Source: Fodinicola acaciae
Lineage (GTDB): Bacteria > Actinomycetota > Actinomycetes > Mycobacteriales > HKI-0501
Reading direction: 5' to 3'
Length of the DNA stretch: 64,000 nucleotides
Assembly (NCBI RefSeq): GCF_010993745.1
Contig: NZ_WOTN01000004.1
Coordinates: forward strand, 1,178,001-1,242,000
Made by a program: the position numbers and the translations under genes. Below the pieces are notes generated by a model. It saw only the letters and a program-made list of their open reading frames with translations, searched no databases and was not told where the DNA came from. Shown here in pieces: positions 54,356 to 63,377 of the stretch (positions are counted from its first letter, which is position 1; each line of letters opens with the position of its first letter).

Positions 54356-54420
54356 GGTCAGCCGAGCGTATGCCCGCTGGCCTGCGATGTCGTCCGCCGG
54401 CAGCACGTCATACCGCGGAG

Positions 54421-55170
54421 CTATCCGATCAGGTGTCCCGGCCCGGTGAGCAGGCCACCTTCGACCGGCAGCGTGACGCCGGTGATCCAGGAGGCCTCGT
54501 CGGAGGCCAGGAACGCGACCGCGGCCGCCACGTCGGCCGGCTGGCCGACCCGTCCGAGCGGATAGATCGCCTTGAGCTCGTCCAGCGCCTCCGGCTTCGT
54601 CGCGAAGGCACGCGTCGCGATCGTCCCCGGTGCGACGACGTTGAACCGTACGCCGCTCGGTCCGTGTTTGGCGGCGAGGTTTCTGGCCAGGTTGACCAGG
54701 CCGGCCTTGGCGGCGCCGTACGGCTCGGTGCCGAGCGCGGCCAGGCCGCTGATCGAGCCGATCAGCACGACCGCGCCGCCAGGCGAGGCCCGCAGGTGCG
54801 GCAGCGCGGCCTCGACGCATCGCACCGCGCCGACAAAGGTGAAGTCGTACTGTCGCAGCCACTGCTCCTCGGTCGGCTCGGCATCGGCCGTGCCACCGAG
54901 ATTGTGGCCGGCCGCGTTGACGACGATGTCCAGCCGTCCGAAGCGCTCGACCGTGCTCGCGACGGTGGCGGTCACCGAGGCGCTGTCCGTGGTGTCGCAG
55001 TGGTACGCGGCGGCCTCCGGCAGCTCCGACGCGACCGAATCGACCGCCGCCGTGTCGATGTCGGTCAACGCCACCATCGCGCCTTCGGCCGCCAGCCGCC
55101 GCGCACACGCCTCGCCGATGCCGTGGCCGGCACCGGTGACGAACGCGACCCGTCCCTCAAGTCCCCGCAT
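54421..55170 (-). CDS. short-chain dehydrogenase/reductase
   Basis: A 249-residue protein with TGAGHGIGEA, NAAGHN, catalytic Ser (LIGSISG) and Y-x3-K (YGAAK), and a C-terminal VEGGLLTG typical of FabG-like NAD(P)-dependent dehydrogenases. Transcribed with no obvious partner. Confidence 0.9.
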   Translation of the reverse strand: MRGLEGRVAFVTGAGHGIGEACARRLAAEGAMVALTDIDTAAVDSVASELPEAAAYHCDTTDSASVTATVASTVERFGRLDIVVNAAGHNLGGTADAEPTEEQWLRQYDFTFVGAVRCVEAALPHLRASPGGAVVLIGSISGLAALGTEPYGAAKAGLVNLARNLAAKHGPSGVRFNVVAPGTIATRAFATKPEALDELKAIYPLGRVGQPADVAAAVAFLASDEASWITGVTLPVEGGLLTGPGHLIG

Positions 55171-55260
55171 GTGGATCTCCTTCTCGGTCGACGGCAGACG
55201 TTAGATGCTCGACTCGGCTCTCGGTCAAGCGCTGTCACACCCGGCTGGTACGCATGAGGA

Positions 55261-55821
55261 GTGCCGCTCGACGCGCTTGAGAAGACGTTGTCCCGCAACG
55301 AGATCCTCATGGAGGTGCTGGCGCGCAGCGAGCAGCTGGCGCTGCCCGGCTGGTATCTGGCCGCCGGCTGCGTCGTGCAGACCATCTGGAACGTGGTCAC
55401 CGGCCGTCCGCCGACCGACGGAATCCGCGACTACGACCTCGTCTACTTCGACGCGACCGACCTGTCGTGGGAGGCGGAGGACGCGGTGATCCAGCGCGTA
55501 CGCGACTGGGTCCCGGCGGAGGTGGAGCCGCGCAACGAGGCCCGGGTGCACCTCTGGTACGAGAGCAAGTTCGGCGTGCCGTGTCCGCCGTACGGCTGCA
55601 CCGAGGACGCCATCGACTCCTTTCCATCGACGACGTGCAGTGTCGGCGTACGCGTCGAGGCCGGCCGCTGGCGGGTCTACGCGCCGTACGGCCTCGCCGA
55701 TGCGTTCAACCTGGTCGTACGCCCCAACCCGAGGCTCGCGCCGCAGCCGGTCTACCAGGCCAAGACGGCCCGCTGGAAACAGCGCTGGCCGGAGCTCACC
55801 ATCCTGCCCTGGCCCGGCTGA
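55261..55821 (+). CDS. nucleotidyltransferase-like protein (NTP_transf_6)
   Basis: A 186-residue protein, GTG start 55261. LAAGCVVQTIWNVVTGRPP followed by GIRDYDLVYFDATDLSWEAED is the signature of this nucleotidyltransferase-fold family (PF06042), with the DxD-like DYD metal site. Substrate unknown. Confidence 0.85.
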   Translation: MPLDALEKTLSRNEILMEVLARSEQLALPGWYLAAGCVVQTIWNVVTGRPPTDGIRDYDLVYFDATDLSWEAEDAVIQRVRDWVPAEVEPRNEARVHLWYESKFGVPCPPYGCTEDAIDSFPSTTCSVGVRVEAGRWRVYAPYGLADAFNLVVRPNPRLAPQPVYQAKTARWKQRWPELTILPWPG

Positions 55822-55939
55822 CGGCGCAGGTCAGAGCCGTTGTCCGGCCGGCTGGGCTGCACTTTAAGGACACGTTAACGGCGCTGAGGATCCTTTGTGG
55901 CACAACGTTGGCGTCACGAGGGTGACCCCCTATGGGTAG

Positions 55940-56575
55940 GTGGTGGAGATGATCGAACGGCTTCCGGTCCTGTTGCACGCGCGCGATCCGATCTCGTACG
56001 CGGGGATCAAGGGACAGCTCGCGCCCAGGCCCGAGGTCCGCATCGTCAGCAACGACGAGTGGAGCTCGGCGAAGGTGGCTCTGGTGGTCACCGACCGGAT
56101 CGACGAGGCGGCGATCCGCGCGCTGCGCGGCCTGCGCTGCCGCGGCATCAACCGGCTGGTCATCGTCGCCACCCAGATCGACGAGTCCGAGCTGGTCGCG
56201 GTCGTCGAGATCGGGGTCGCCGGTCTGGTACGCCGCGCCGACGCGACCGCCGAGCACCTGGTGACGGTGCTCAGGTCGGCCGCCGCCGGCGACGGCGCGG
56301 TCCCGCCGGACCTGCTGGGTCGGTTGCTCAACCAGGTCGGACAGCTGCAGAGGCAGGTGCTCGGCCCGCGGGGGCTGACCTTCTCCGGCCTGGCCGAGCG
56401 GGAGGTGCAGGTGCTCCGGCTGGTCGCCGACGGTTTCGACACCGAGGAGATCGCGCAGAAGCTGTCGTACTCGCAGCGGACGGTGAAGAACGTCCTGCAC
56501 GACGTGACCAGCCGGCTGCACCTGCGTAACCGCTCGCACGCGGTCGCGTACGCACTCAAGCACGGACTCATCTGA
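55940..56575 (+). CDS. orphan LuxR-type regulator with atypical receiver
   Basis: A 211-residue protein (GTG 55940; ATG 55949 has AGGTGG upstream and is an alternative). The first 110 residues resemble a receiver (ALVVTDRIDEAA, LVIVATQIDESEL, GVAGLVRR) but lack the N-terminal acidic pair and the conserved Lys, so phosphorylation is doubtful. The C-terminal HTH (LAEREVQVLRLVADGFDTEEIAQKLSYSQRTVKNVLH) is canonical. No kinase gene adjacent. Confidence 0.85.
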   Translation: MVEMIERLPVLLHARDPISYAGIKGQLAPRPEVRIVSNDEWSSAKVALVVTDRIDEAAIRALRGLRCRGINRLVIVATQIDESELVAVVEIGVAGLVRRADATAEHLVTVLRSAAAGDGAVPPDLLGRLLNQVGQLQRQVLGPRGLTFSGLAEREVQVLRLVADGFDTEEIAQKLSYSQRTVKNVLHDVTSRLHLRNRSHAVAYALKHGLI

Positions 56576-56633
56576 CCGGCGGTCTGCCGTCGAGGAAACC
56601 TCGGCCGGCAACGTTGCGAGGTGAGGGAACACC

Positions 56634-56660
56634 GGCCCCGGCGCGGCACGCGCCGGGGCC
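56634..56660 (+). terminator. terminator after the LuxR-type gene
   Basis: GGCCCCGGCGCG (56634-56645) and CGCGCCGGGGCC (56649-56660) form a perfect 12-bp stem with a 3-base loop, 59 bases after the stop. Confidence 0.75.
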
Positions 56661-56670
56661 GTGTCGTTTC

Positions 56671-56692
56671 AGACCATTGGTCTACGGTCAAT
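56671..56692 (+). promoter_or_regulatory. inverted repeats before the second sugar ABC operon
   Basis: AGACC-ATT-GGTCT (56671-56683) is a perfect 5-3-5 repeat overlapping ATTG...CAAT arms (to 56692). It lies about 80 bases upstream of the binding-protein gene and could be its operator. The regulator is not identifiable. Confidence 0.35.
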
Positions 56693-56771
56693 AGCGGCAT
56701 CGTCTTGACCCTCGCGGACGGCGCGTGGAACCGTACCGGCATTCCACGAATTTTCCCGCTGGGAGGCCGAT

Positions 56772-58082
56772 ATGGAGCTGAGCCGTCGCCGGGTGCTGCG
56801 ACTGGGCGCACTCGCCGCGACCGCTCCGGTGCTGGCCGCGTGCGGCAGTGGCGCCGGAAACTCCGCGGGCAAGCTGAAATTCGCCGGCTGGGACTACGAG
56901 TCGGCGCTGGTCGAGCAGAACATCAAGCGTTTTCAGCAGCTCAACAAGGACATCCAGATCGCCTACACGCCGGTCACCAGCTCGTCGTACGTGCAGAAAA
57001 CCGTCGCCGAGTTCACCGCGGGCGACGGACCGGATGTGCTTTATGTATATGACGACTCGCTCGCCGGCTGGGTCGACGCGGGTTATCTGCAGCCGCTGGA
57101 CGACCTGCCGGGGATCGACCAGCTCTATGGCCAGATCTATCCTGGCAACGTCGAGGCCATGACGTACAACGGAAAACGCTACGCTCTGCCGTATTACACC
57201 GACTCCGTGTGCCTGGTCTACAACGCCGCCATCCTGGCCAAGGCCGGCATCAAGAACCCGCCCAGGAGCCTGCCGGAGCTGGAGGCGCAGGCGAAGAAAA
57301 TTCAGAGCGCCGGCATCCTGGCCAATCCGATCGGGGTCAGCGCGCTGCTGCAGGACACCTCGTGGGGTTGGTTGTGGAGCCTGGTTTTCGCCAGTGGCGG
57401 TGATTTCTTCGACGCGCACGGCGAGCCGGTCATGGACAAGACGCCGGTCGCCAAAGACATCGTCAGCTGGATCCTGAAAGCCACCAACGAAACGAAAATC
57501 ATCGACCCGTCGGCAATCCAGCTGACCGGCCAGGCGATCGGTACGGCGATGATGACCGAGCGCTATGCCTTCACCTTCGAGTCGCGCTATGGCGTCCAGC
57601 TCTACAACGACCCGAAACAGTCCAAGGCGGCCGGAAAGTTCAAGATCGGCTATCTGCCGAGCCTGGACGGCCGGGTCGTCGGCACCATGAGCACGACCAG
57701 GATGTACGCACTGGCAAAGGAAACGCAGGCCAAGGACAAGGCGATGAAGCTGCTGGGCTATCTCGGCGGCGTCGACTCCAGCGGCCTGCCGTACACGGCG
57801 AAGTTCTGGTTTCTGCGCAAGGGCCTGGGTTTCGCCTACCGGTCGCTGGAGAAGGACGCCGAGGTCCAGGACGCACTCAGGAAGTTCGTCGATCCGGCCG
57901 TCTACTCCGGCATCGCCGCGATCGCCAAGCCACGGTCGGTCAACGGGCAGCCATGGTATGGCGAATACGAACACCAGCAGCAGGCGACGATACAACGCGT
58001 GCTGAGCAAGCAAACCACGCCGGAGGCCGCGATGACCACGCTGGCACAGGCCGCGCGGACGCTGAAGAAGAAATACGCCTGA
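56772..58082 (+). CDS. sugar-binding lipoprotein of second ABC importer
   Basis: A 436-residue protein. Twin-arginine-like SRRRVLRLGAL and lipobox VLAACG at the N-terminus, then a family-1 solute-binding fold (FAGWDYESALVEQN, DGPDVLYVYDD, YALPYYTDSVCLVYN). ATG 56772. Followed after one base by a single permease gene. Confidence 0.92.
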   Translation: MELSRRRVLRLGALAATAPVLAACGSGAGNSAGKLKFAGWDYESALVEQNIKRFQQLNKDIQIAYTPVTSSSYVQKTVAEFTAGDGPDVLYVYDDSLAGWVDAGYLQPLDDLPGIDQLYGQIYPGNVEAMTYNGKRYALPYYTDSVCLVYNAAILAKAGIKNPPRSLPELEAQAKKIQSAGILANPIGVSALLQDTSWGWLWSLVFASGGDFFDAHGEPVMDKTPVAKDIVSWILKATNETKIIDPSAIQLTGQAIGTAMMTERYAFTFESRYGVQLYNDPKQSKAAGKFKIGYLPSLDGRVVGTMSTTRMYALAKETQAKDKAMKLLGYLGGVDSSGLPYTAKFWFLRKGLGFAYRSLEKDAEVQDALRKFVDPAVYSGIAAIAKPRSVNGQPWYGEYEHQQQATIQRVLSKQTTPEAAMTTLAQAARTLKKKYA

Positions 58083-58083
58083 C

Positions 58084-59001
58084 GTGGTCGCGGCGACCTC
58101 GCCGGCCAGGACGCGGCGGCCGTTCAGCGACACGCTACGCGCATACCTGTTCAACCTGCCGTGCCTGCTGATCATCCTCGCGCTGATCGCCTATCCGGTC
58201 GGCTATTCGTTCTGGCTGAGCCTGCACAAATACAACCTGAAGCGGCCGGCCGCGGAGAAGTTCATCTGGCTGCGGAACTATTTCTCGCTGGTCTCCGACC
58301 CGGAGTTTCTCAGTTCTCTCAAGGTGACCGTGTCCTTCGCGGTGGTCGTCCTGGTCGTGACGCTCGTCTTCGGCCTGACACTTGCCTTGGTCCTCAACGA
58401 ATCCTTCCCTGGCCGTGGCGCGCTGCGCAGCCTGGTGTTGTTGCCGTGGGCCATGCCCGGCGTGGTCAACGGCCTGATGTGGCGTACGGTTTTCGACGCG
58501 AAAACCGGGCCGTTCAACGGCGTGCTCTACCAACTCGGCCTCATCGACAGCTACCAGGGCTGGCTCAGCACGCCGACCAGCGCGTTCGTCATCTGCGCGA
58601 TGACCCAGGTGTGGAACAACCTGCCGTTCACCGTCATCGTGCTGCTGGCCGGCCTGTCGATGATCCCGTCCGAGCAATACGACTCGGCGCGCGTCGATCG
58701 AGCCGGGATTTTCCAGCGTTTTGGCCACATCACGCTGCCCTGGCTGCTGCATCCCCTGCTCATCGTGCTGATCCTGGAGACGATGAACGCTTTTCGTGCC
58801 TTCGACGCGATCTACGTGCTCACCGGTGGTGGTCCAGGCGATGCGACCAACGTGATCTCGATGCTCAACGTGAAGACCATCATCTCCTACACCGACTTCG
58901 GTCTCGGCAGCGCCTATTCCTGGGTGATCACGCTGGTGTCCGCGCTGATCGCCGTCGCGTACGTCGGGACGCTTTACCGGAAGGGAAGTTTCGAGGTCTG
59001 A
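58084..59001 (+). CDS. sugar ABC permease, MalF type, without a MalG partner
   Basis: A 305-residue, six-helix permease starting GTG 58084. The EAA loop is weak (DSARVDRAGIFQRFGHITLP: the EAA is SAR), and TGGGPGDATNV is present. An importer normally needs a second permease, but the next gene is on the opposite strand and overlaps this one by 74 bases. Either the partner is encoded elsewhere or it was lost by deletion. Confidence 0.88.
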   Translation: MVAATSPARTRRPFSDTLRAYLFNLPCLLIILALIAYPVGYSFWLSLHKYNLKRPAAEKFIWLRNYFSLVSDPEFLSSLKVTVSFAVVVLVVTLVFGLTLALVLNESFPGRGALRSLVLLPWAMPGVVNGLMWRTVFDAKTGPFNGVLYQLGLIDSYQGWLSTPTSAFVICAMTQVWNNLPFTVIVLLAGLSMIPSEQYDSARVDRAGIFQRFGHITLPWLLHPLLIVLILETMNAFRAFDAIYVLTGGGPGDATNVISMLNVKTIISYTDFGLGSAYSWVITLVSALIAVAYVGTLYRKGSFEV

Positions 59002-59572
59002 CGTTTTTCAGCGTACGGGCCAACATCAGCGTCGCCGCCGTCACGCCGGTGACGCCGAGAGCGATCAGCCGGGGATCGGACCGGTGCAGGCCGTAGAGCA
59101 GCCAGCAGGCCAGCTCGCCGAGGACCAGGCCCCAGGTGCCACGTGAGATGCCGGTGGGGTTCCTGGTGCGCAACGCCGTCCAGATCGACGGCACGACCTG
59201 GATGACGAAAGCGGCGGCGAGGACGGTGCCGAGGCCAGGAAGCCCGGCGACGGCGACGGACGCGACGAGCAGCGCGGTCCAGCAGCCGATGAGGACGACG
59301 GCGTGCCTGGTGACCAGTCCTGCCCTGGCGAGCATCACAGCGAGCACGCCGGCGAGCAGGGCGGCCGCCGAGGACGGCAACATCGCCGTCCAGTAGGCCG
59401 ACAGGGTGAAGTACGCGAACCACGCCGTGTTGTTGACGCTCGTCAACGCCGTCCACGGCCAGGAAACCCCGGCCGTGTCCCCGGTGCGGCGTACTTTGCG
59501 GATCTGCGGGAGATACTGCGGGATTCCACAGGCCGCGGCGGCGAACGGAAGAAAGTCGAGCAGCTGCGTCAT
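58928..59572 (-). CDS. PQ-loop (SemiSWEET-like) membrane protein
   Basis: A 214-residue protein (ATG 59572) with about seven helices. A first PQ loop, GIPQYLPQIRKVRRTGDTAGVSW, and a second repeat, FVIQVVPSIWTALRTRNPTGIS, are those of SWEET/PQ-loop transporters; the internal duplication gives a 3+1+3 plan. Substrate could be an amino acid or sugar. The last 25 codons overlap the permease gene. Divergent from the Lrp gene. Confidence 0.8.
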   Translation of the reverse strand: MTQLLDFLPFAAAACGIPQYLPQIRKVRRTGDTAGVSWPWTALTSVNNTAWFAYFTLSAYWTAMLPSSAAALLAGVLAVMLARAGLVTRHAVVLIGCWTALLVASVAVAGLPGLGTVLAAAFVIQVVPSIWTALRTRNPTGISRGTWGLVLGELACWLLYGLHRSDPRLIALGVTGVTAATLMLARTLKNVRPRNFPSGKASRRTRRRSARTPA

Positions 59573-59655
59573 ATTAGGCAATAATACTGCTGCTTGCGCC
59601 GCGTTTTCTTGCTTCTTTTCGCGCACTCACCGCTGTCTCGGCTAATATTTCTTCA

Positions 59656-60114
59656 ATGGACAACATTGACCGCAAAATGATTGCTCTGCTGGAGGCGGAG
59701 GCCCGGCTCACCGTGACCGAGCTGGCGCAGCGCGTTGGACTCAGCGTTGCCCCCTGTCACCGCCGGCTGCGTGAGCTCGAGCGGGCCGGTGCGATCCGCG
59801 GATATCGAGCCGTCGTCGACCCCGCCGCCCTCGGACTGGGGTTCGAGGCGCTGGTGTCCGTGACAATGGACCGCGAGGACGCGAGGACGATCACCGACTT
59901 CGAGAACGCCTTGGAAAGTGTGCGGGAAATCCGGGACGCCGAGCGTCTTTTCGGTGATCCCGACTATCTGCTGCGGGTCGCGACGGCCGACATCGCGTCA
60001 TACCAGCGGCTCCGGGACGAAAAGCTCGCCACCCTGCCAGGCGTACGCCGGATCACCTCCACGATCGTGATGAAACGAATCGTCGAGCACCGGCCGTATC
60101 CGACCAGCTCGTGA
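59656..60114 (+). CDS. Lrp/AsnC-family regulator
   Basis: A 152-residue protein: HTH NIDRKMIALLEAEARLTVTELAQRVGLSVAPCHRRLRELERAGAIRGY and the C-terminal RAM domain with DPDYLLRVATADIASY. It is divergent from the PQ-loop gene with an A/T-rich 83-base intergenic region, and most likely regulates it in response to an amino acid. Confidence 0.92.
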   Translation: MDNIDRKMIALLEAEARLTVTELAQRVGLSVAPCHRRLRELERAGAIRGYRAVVDPAALGLGFEALVSVTMDREDARTITDFENALESVREIRDAERLFGDPDYLLRVATADIASYQRLRDEKLATLPGVRRITSTIVMKRIVEHRPYPTSS

Positions 60115-60123
60115 GGTCGGGTC

Positions 60124-61233
60124 TCAGGCGGCCTTGCGAGGGGTGGTGGCGGTCAGCCGGAGCAGGAACTCGGCGTTGGTCTGGGTTTTGCGCAGGCCCT
60201 CCATCAGCTGCTCGATGGCGTGCTGGCCGTCGCGGGCCTGCAGCGCGCGGCGCAGATCCTGGACGATCGCCAGCTCTTCCGGTGTGAACAGCAGCTCCTC
60301 GCGGCGCGTACTCGACGCGTTGATGTCCACCGCGGGGAAAATTCGCTTTTCGGCGATCCGGCGGTCCAGGCGCAGCTCGGAGTTGCCGGTGCTTTTCAGC
60401 TCTTCGAAGATCAGCGTGTCGGCGGCCGAGCTGTTTTCCACCAGCGCGGTGGCGACGATGGTCAGCGAGCCACCGTCTTCGACGTTTCGCGCGGCGCCGA
60501 GAATCCGCTTGAGCGGATGCAGCGCGGCGGCGTCGACTCCGCCGGAGAGCACCTTGCCGGACGGACGCGCGGCCAGGTTGTACGCGCGGCCGAGCCGGGT
60601 GATCGAGTCGAGCAGGACGACCACGTCCTGGCCGTTTTCGACCAGCCTTTTGGCGCGCTCGATGGCAAGCTCGGTGACCGCGGTGTGCTCGGCCGGTGGC
60701 CGGTCGAACGTACTCGCGATCACCTCGCCGTCGACCGAGCGGCGCATGTCGGTGACCTCCTCGGGCCGCTCGTCGGCCAGCACGACCATCAGCCGGCACT
60801 CCGGATGGTTGGTCGCGACGGCGTTGGCGATCGCCTGCAGGACCGAGGTTTTTCCGGCTTTCGGCGGCGAAACGACGAGTGCGCGCTGGCCTTTGCCGAT
60901 CGGCGCGATCAGGTCGATGATGCGGGTGGTGAGCTGGTGCGGGGTGGTTTCCAGCACGAAACGCTCCTGCGGATGCAGCGGCGTGAGGCTGGCGAACTGC
61001 GTCCGCCGGCTGGCCGGTGGCCGGTCGTTGACGGCGCGTACGCCGGTCAGGGTGTCGAACTTGCCGTTGCCGGCGGTTTTCTCGCCGTCGACCAGATCGC
61101 CTTTGCGCAGGCCGAATTTCTGCAGGACAGCCGGCGACACGTGCACGTCGTCGGGGCCGGCGGTGTAGCCGGTGGTGCGGAGGAAGGCGGACTTTTCCCT
61201 GATGTCAAGGATTCCGCGTACGGGTTCGGACAT
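60124..61233 (-). CDS. rho: Rho-type transcription termination factor, short form
   Basis: A 369-residue hexameric helicase. ATG 61233 with GAGGAG upstream. P-loop VSPPKAGKT, Walker B VVLLDSITRLGRAYN, Q-loop region SGGVDAAALHPLKRILGAARN, and DRRIAEKRIFPAVDINASSTRREELL are all conserved, so it is probably active. It lacks the N-terminal Rho_N domain and the long basic insertion of the usual 600-700-residue actinobacterial Rho, retaining only a short RNA-binding domain. It is probably a second, specialised paralogue. Confidence 0.9.
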   Translation of the reverse strand: MSEPVRGILDIREKSAFLRTTGYTAGPDDVHVSPAVLQKFGLRKGDLVDGEKTAGNGKFDTLTGVRAVNDRPPASRRTQFASLTPLHPQERFVLETTPHQLTTRIIDLIAPIGKGQRALVVSPPKAGKTSVLQAIANAVATNHPECRLMVVLADERPEEVTDMRRSVDGEVIASTFDRPPAEHTAVTELAIERAKRLVENGQDVVVLLDSITRLGRAYNLAARPSGKVLSGGVDAAALHPLKRILGAARNVEDGGSLTIVATALVENSSAADTLIFEELKSTGNSELRLDRRIAEKRIFPAVDINASSTRREELLFTPEELAIVQDLRRALQARDGQHAIEQLMEGLRKTQTNAEFLLRLTATTPRKAA

Positions 61234-61454
61234 GGGTTTCTCCTCAAGGGGGTGTGGCAGCTCGTGCGCGGAATGGACGTCGCGCTGGAGGTGGCTGCTG
61301 CGAACTGTGACTCTAACGGCTTCCCGGGGCGGCTCGGCCGTCATCCACAGGAGCTGTTGATCGAAATGTAGCCTGTCCACAGCCGCTTGGCAAGCAAGAC
61401 GCCGCCGCGGGTGTCGGACCTAACGACCACAATCGATTCGGAGGGTCTTTTATT

Positions 61455-61508
61455 CCGTGCGTGCAAGAAGCCGCCGGAAGACAGCGAAAGGCCCGGCCGG
61501 TGAGCCGG
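61455..61508. repeat. 54-bp direct repeat, copy A
   Basis: Identical to copy B (61722-61775) except for one base; the offset is 267. It contains the left arm of a terminator-like hairpin (GGCCCGG...CCGGGCC) that here is shorter and imperfect. Confidence 0.85.
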
Positions 61509-61721
61509 GCCGTGCGCGTGGTGACCGCCGTCAGGAAGGCGGCCTTCGCCGAGCGCCACCTTCCTGACACAAGTCAACGCTTACTGCCACGTTTTCGGCG
61601 GCACGCGGCGAACGCCGCGGTTTGGTCGCCCCTGGCCGCGCCACCCCGGACCGCAGCGGACGCCGGATGGCGCCGAGAATCAACTGCCAGGCCGCCATCC
61701 AGGTGGACGTACGCATGATGG

Positions 61722-61775
61722 CCGTGCGGGCAAGAAGCCGCCGGAAGACAGCGAAAGGCCCGGCCGGTGAGCCGG
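61722..61775. repeat. 54-bp direct repeat, copy B
   Basis: Second copy of the 54-bp repeat. It begins CCGTGCGGGCAAGAAGCCG and runs into the terminator of the hydrolase gene. Confidence 0.85.
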
Positions 61776-61785
61776 CCGGGCCTTT
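61754..61785. terminator. bidirectional terminator after the hydrolase gene
   Basis: AAAGGCCCGGCCGG (61754-61767), loop TGAG, CCGGCCGGGCCTTT (61772-61785): a perfect 14-bp stem with A- and T-runs. It is 15 bases past the hydrolase stop. Confidence 0.9.
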
Positions 61786-61799
61786 CGTAGGAACGGAAA

Positions 61800-63377
61800 C
61801 TACCGGCGTACGCGTCCGGTCAGGCCGCTGGAGGCCTTGGCGACCGTGCCGGTCGCGGCCTTGGCCGACTTGGCCGACGCGGCGGTCGGCACCGGCCGCG
61901 GCAGGTACGGACAAGTCGCGTCGGCACCGGTGCCGGCCTTGCGCTGCGGCAGCTTGCCGGTGGCGAGGTAGTCGGCGACCTGGTCGTCCACGCACGACAC
62001 GCCGGACAGCGACGCGGCGTGCGTCGTGCCACCGGGGCTGGCGATCAGCGACGAGTGCGGGAACAGCTTGCGCACCTGCAGCGTGCCCTCGTACGGCGTC
62101 GCCGCGTCCAGCGTCTCGTCGAGCAGCAGGATCGGCGCGACACCCTTACCGTCGATCTTGACCGGCTTGCCGGCCTTCGCGGGCCAGAACAGGCACGGCG
62201 CGTTGTACCAGGCGTTGGCCCAGGTCTCGAACGGCGCACGCGCGTACGTCAGCCAGTTGTCGACCTTCCACCGCGTCCAGCTGGTTGGCCACTGTACGTC
62301 GGTGCACTGCACGGCGTTGTAGACCGCGTAACCGTTGTCGGCGTTCGGCGCGGTCGGGTCGCCGTAGAGGTCGAGCAGCGGCTGCGCGTCCTGCTTGTGC
62401 ACCCAGCCGGCGAAGGCGTTGCCGAGGTCGACCCAGCCGTAGATGTAGTAGCCGGCCTGCAGGAAGATGTCGACCCACTCGTCCGGGCCGATCTTGCCGG
62501 CCGCCGGCTTCTTGGCCAGCAGTGCCTTCTGCTTGTAGAACTCGCGCTCCACCGCGCTCTCGGTCTTGCCGAGGTGGAAGACGTTGTCATACTGCGCGAC
62601 CCAGCCGAACCAGATCTTGATGTTGCGCTCGAACGCCACGTCCTGGTCCAGGTTGGCCTGATACCAGACCTTCCGCGGGTCGACGTTGGAGTCCAGCACG
62701 GCACGACGCACGTTCTTCGGGAACATCGTCGCGTAGGCCTGACCGAGGTAGGTGCCGTAGGAGAAGCCGTAGTAGTTGATCTGCTTCTCACCGAGCGCGG
62801 CGCGGATCGCGTCCATGTCGCGCACCGAGTCGGTGGTCTTCATGTGGTTGAGCAGCTCGCCGCCGTTCTTGCCGCACGCCTGCGCGTACGCCTTGGAGCG
62901 GGCCAGCCAGGTCTTCTCGATGGCCGCCGAGGTCGGCTCGTACGGCGTCCGGTTGAAGCCGGCGTAGTCGGAGATGCAGGTGAGGGCCGGCTTGCTGGAG
63001 CCGACACCGCGCGGGTCGAAGCCGATCCAGTCGTACGCGTCGCCGGCGTGCTTGGGCACCGCGGCACCGAGCGTCGACAGCGTCAGCCCGGAGCCGCCGG
63101 GACCGCCGGGGTTGGTGATCATGATGCCCTGGTACTGCGAGTCCGGCACCTTGTGCTTGATCCGGGACACCGCGAGCGAGATCTTCTTGCCGGACGGCTT
63201 GCCGTAGTCCAGCGGCACGTCGATGAACGCGCACTGCGCGCCGGCCTGCTGCAGCCGGGACGACGCGCACTTCCCCCAGTTGACGGTCGGTGCGGCGGAG
63301 GCCGGCACGCCTTGCACGGCCGACGCGAGCAGCGCGCCGACCGAAGCCGCGGCGGCCGCGACTAGCAGTTTCCTCAC
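61800..63377 (-). CDS. secreted TAP-like alpha/beta hydrolase
   Basis: A 525-residue protein starting GTG 63377 (GGGGAT upstream) with a signal peptide ending near PASA-AP (residue 29). The alpha/beta hydrolase fold has oxyanion-side TNPGGPGGSG, nucleophile near S206 in GFSYGTYLG, and the C-terminal TAP domain with catalytic Asp/His (ILLLDETLDAATPY, GTTHAA). It resembles tripeptidyl aminopeptidases (SlpD/SlpE, Tap) of Streptomyces. Secreted; cleaves short peptides or esters. Confidence 0.9.
   Translation of the reverse strand: MRKLLVAAAAASVGALLASAVQGVPASAAPTVNWGKCASSRLQQAGAQCAFIDVPLDYGKPSGKKISLAVSRIKHKVPDSQYQGIMITNPGGPGGSGLTLSTLGAAVPKHAGDAYDWIGFDPRGVGSSKPALTCISDYAGFNRTPYEPTSAAIEKTWLARSKAYAQACGKNGGELLNHMKTTDSVRDMDAIRAALGEKQINYYGFSYGTYLGQAYATMFPKNVRRAVLDSNVDPRKVWYQANLDQDVAFERNIKIWFGWVAQYDNVFHLGKTESAVEREFYKQKALLAKKPAAGKIGPDEWVDIFLQAGYYIYGWVDLGNAFAGWVHKQDAQPLLDLYGDPTAPNADNGYAVYNAVQCTDVQWPTSWTRWKVDNWLTYARAPFETWANAWYNAPCLFWPAKAGKPVKIDGKGVAPILLLDETLDAATPYEGTLQVRKLFPHSSLIASPGGTTHAASLSGVSCVDDQVADYLATGKLPQRKAGTGADATCPYLPRPVPTAASAKSAKAATGTVAKASSGLTGRVRR

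Larger units (their letters stand above)
61234..61799. other. intergenic between rho and hydrolase, with duplicated terminator
   Basis: About 560 bases that contain the rho promoter region on the left and two copies of a 54-bp repeat, each with a G/C hairpin, on the right. No convincing gene. Confidence 0.5.

Noticed and set aside
56671-56692. A DasR binding site before the second sugar operon
   Set aside because: The half-sites occur in the order AGACC...GGTCT rather than TGGTCTAGACCA, so it is listed only as an unidentified inverted repeat.
62019-63365. A 448-codon plus-strand frame opposite the TAP-like hydrolase
   Set aside because: The hydrolase has signal peptide, nucleophile motif and terminator; the opposite frame is Arg/Val-rich shadow coding.
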